From Cyanobacteria bacterium OH_PDB_112 (GTDB lineage: Bacteria > Cyanobacteriota > Vampirovibrionia > Gastranaerophilales > CAJFVJ01): 5,351 nucleotides of DNA. The DNA lies in the NCBI GenBank assembly GCA_023457295.1, contig JAEWLZ010000303.1, positions 1 to 5,351 of the forward strand, given 5' to 3'. A model generated the notes under the pieces. That model was given only the letters and a program-made list of their open reading frames with translations. It did no database searches and was not told the DNA's origin. This document shows positions 4,785 to 5,351 of the stretch, one piece after another (position 1 is the stretch's first letter; every line of letters begins with the position of its first letter). A program made the translations under genes and the position numbers.

Positions 4785-5351
4785 TGCAATACGACGTAAT
4801 TACCCTTTTCCCCGATATGATTTTGGAGCACTGCTCGCATAGTATTATTTCGCGCGGTATCGAAAGCGGCTTTATTGCTGTTAATGCTATTAATCCACGA
4901 GATTTCTCGCAGGATAAGCACCACCGAGTCGATGACACTCCATACGGAGGCGGAGCAGGCATGGTGTTGATGTGCGACCCTTTCTTCAGGGCTTATGAAA
5001 GTATTGGTAAATTATCCTCAACAAAGACCATAATGCTTACCCCTCAAGGGAAACCTCTAAATCAATCCAAAGTAAAAGAACTTGCAAAATTTGACCAACT
5101 TATTTTGCTTTGCGGACATTATGAAGGATTTGATGAACGCATAAGAACAGGCATTGGGTTGGAAGAAATTTCAATTGGCGATTTTGTCCTGACAGGGGGA
5201 GAACTTGGCGCATTATGTATAATTGATGCTACAAGCAGGCTTATATCAGGGGTTCTAGGCAAAATAGAATCTGCTCATGAAGATTCTTTTGAAGATAATT
5301 TGCTTGAATATCCGCATTACACAAAACCATACGATTTTCACGGAATGAAAG
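4784..5351 (+). CDS. trmD: tRNA (guanine(37)-N1)-methyltransferase TrmD (3' end outside the window)
   Basis: TrmD is a SPOUT-fold homodimer that uses S-adenosylmethionine to methylate G37 next to the anticodon and so prevents +1 frameshifting. The 189 residues visible cover the knotted catalytic domain. They include the start MQYDVITLFPDM, VDDTPYGGGAGMV (49-61), LTPQGKPLNQ (85-94), LLCGHYEGFDERI (108-120), the knot segment SIGDFVLTGGEL (130-141) and LLEYPHYTKP (173-182). R152 and D167 (in EDSF) align with the catalytic R154 and D169 of the E. coli and H. influenzae enzymes. The usual GGELPA is GGELGA here, with G142 in place of proline. The frame is open to the edge. About 50 residues, mostly the C-terminal tRNA-binding domain, should lie beyond it. 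The start overlaps the rimM stop by one base, so the two genes are very likely co-transcribed and coupled. Confidence 0.96.
   Translation, partial: MQYDVITLFPDMILEHCSHSIISRGIESGFIAVNAINPRDFSQDKHHRVDDTPYGGGAGMVLMCDPFFRAYESIGKLSSTKTIMLTPQGKPLNQSKVKELAKFDQLILLCGHYEGFDERIRTGIGLEEISIGDFVLTGGELGALCIIDATSRLISGVLGKIESAHEDSFEDNLLEYPHYTKPYDFHGMK

Noticed and set aside
4688..4962. Minus-strand open frames across the rimM-trmD junction
   Set aside because: Antisense to conserved RimM and TrmD motifs. They are shadows.

Overview
The window is an AT-rich (roughly one-third G+C by eye) piece of a bacterial chromosome with compact, housekeeping-style gene organisation. There is no sign of a mobile element, a CRISPR array or an RNA gene. 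The taxon cannot be fixed from the sequence alone. The RpoD-type sigma factor, the low G+C and the TATAAT-type promoters would fit a gut-type, low-GC lineage such as Vampirovibrionia/Gastranaerophilales or another low-GC phylum, but this is a tentative inference.

Layout. Positions 1-128 hold the last 41 codons of an unidentified plus-strand gene, followed by a near-perfect bidirectional terminator (131-156). Converging on it from the minus strand is a 315-aa sigma-70 family factor (162-1109) with its own promoter and Shine-Dalgarno (SD) site. A 177-bp gap (1110-1286) follows and carries an unusual cluster of four copies of a 13-bp repeat. Next, all on the minus strand, is a tightly coupled four-gene polar amino acid ABC importer operon. 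Its transcription order is ATPase (4152-3427), lipoprotein substrate-binding protein (3430-2648), permease (2647-1973) and permease (1973-1287). A 116-bp divergent promoter region (4153-4268) separates it from plus-strand rimM (4269-4784) and trmD (4784 to beyond the window edge).

How the genes work together. The four ABC genes encode a complete importer: a lipid-anchored solute-binding protein, two membrane subunits and an ATPase. It most likely takes up an acidic or other polar amino acid. RimM (30S maturation) and TrmD (m1G37 tRNA methylation) form the usual translation pair, with stop and start codons overlapping. I saw no intrinsic terminator between the importer operon and the sigma gene, so readthrough into the sigma gene is possible.

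Most of the window is ordinary. The points worth a second look are the repeat cluster upstream of the sigma gene, the isoleucine at the sigma position equivalent to E. coli T440 in the -10 recognition helix, and the palindromic TATAAT element shared by the divergent promoters. I found no clear evidence of a wholly new system.
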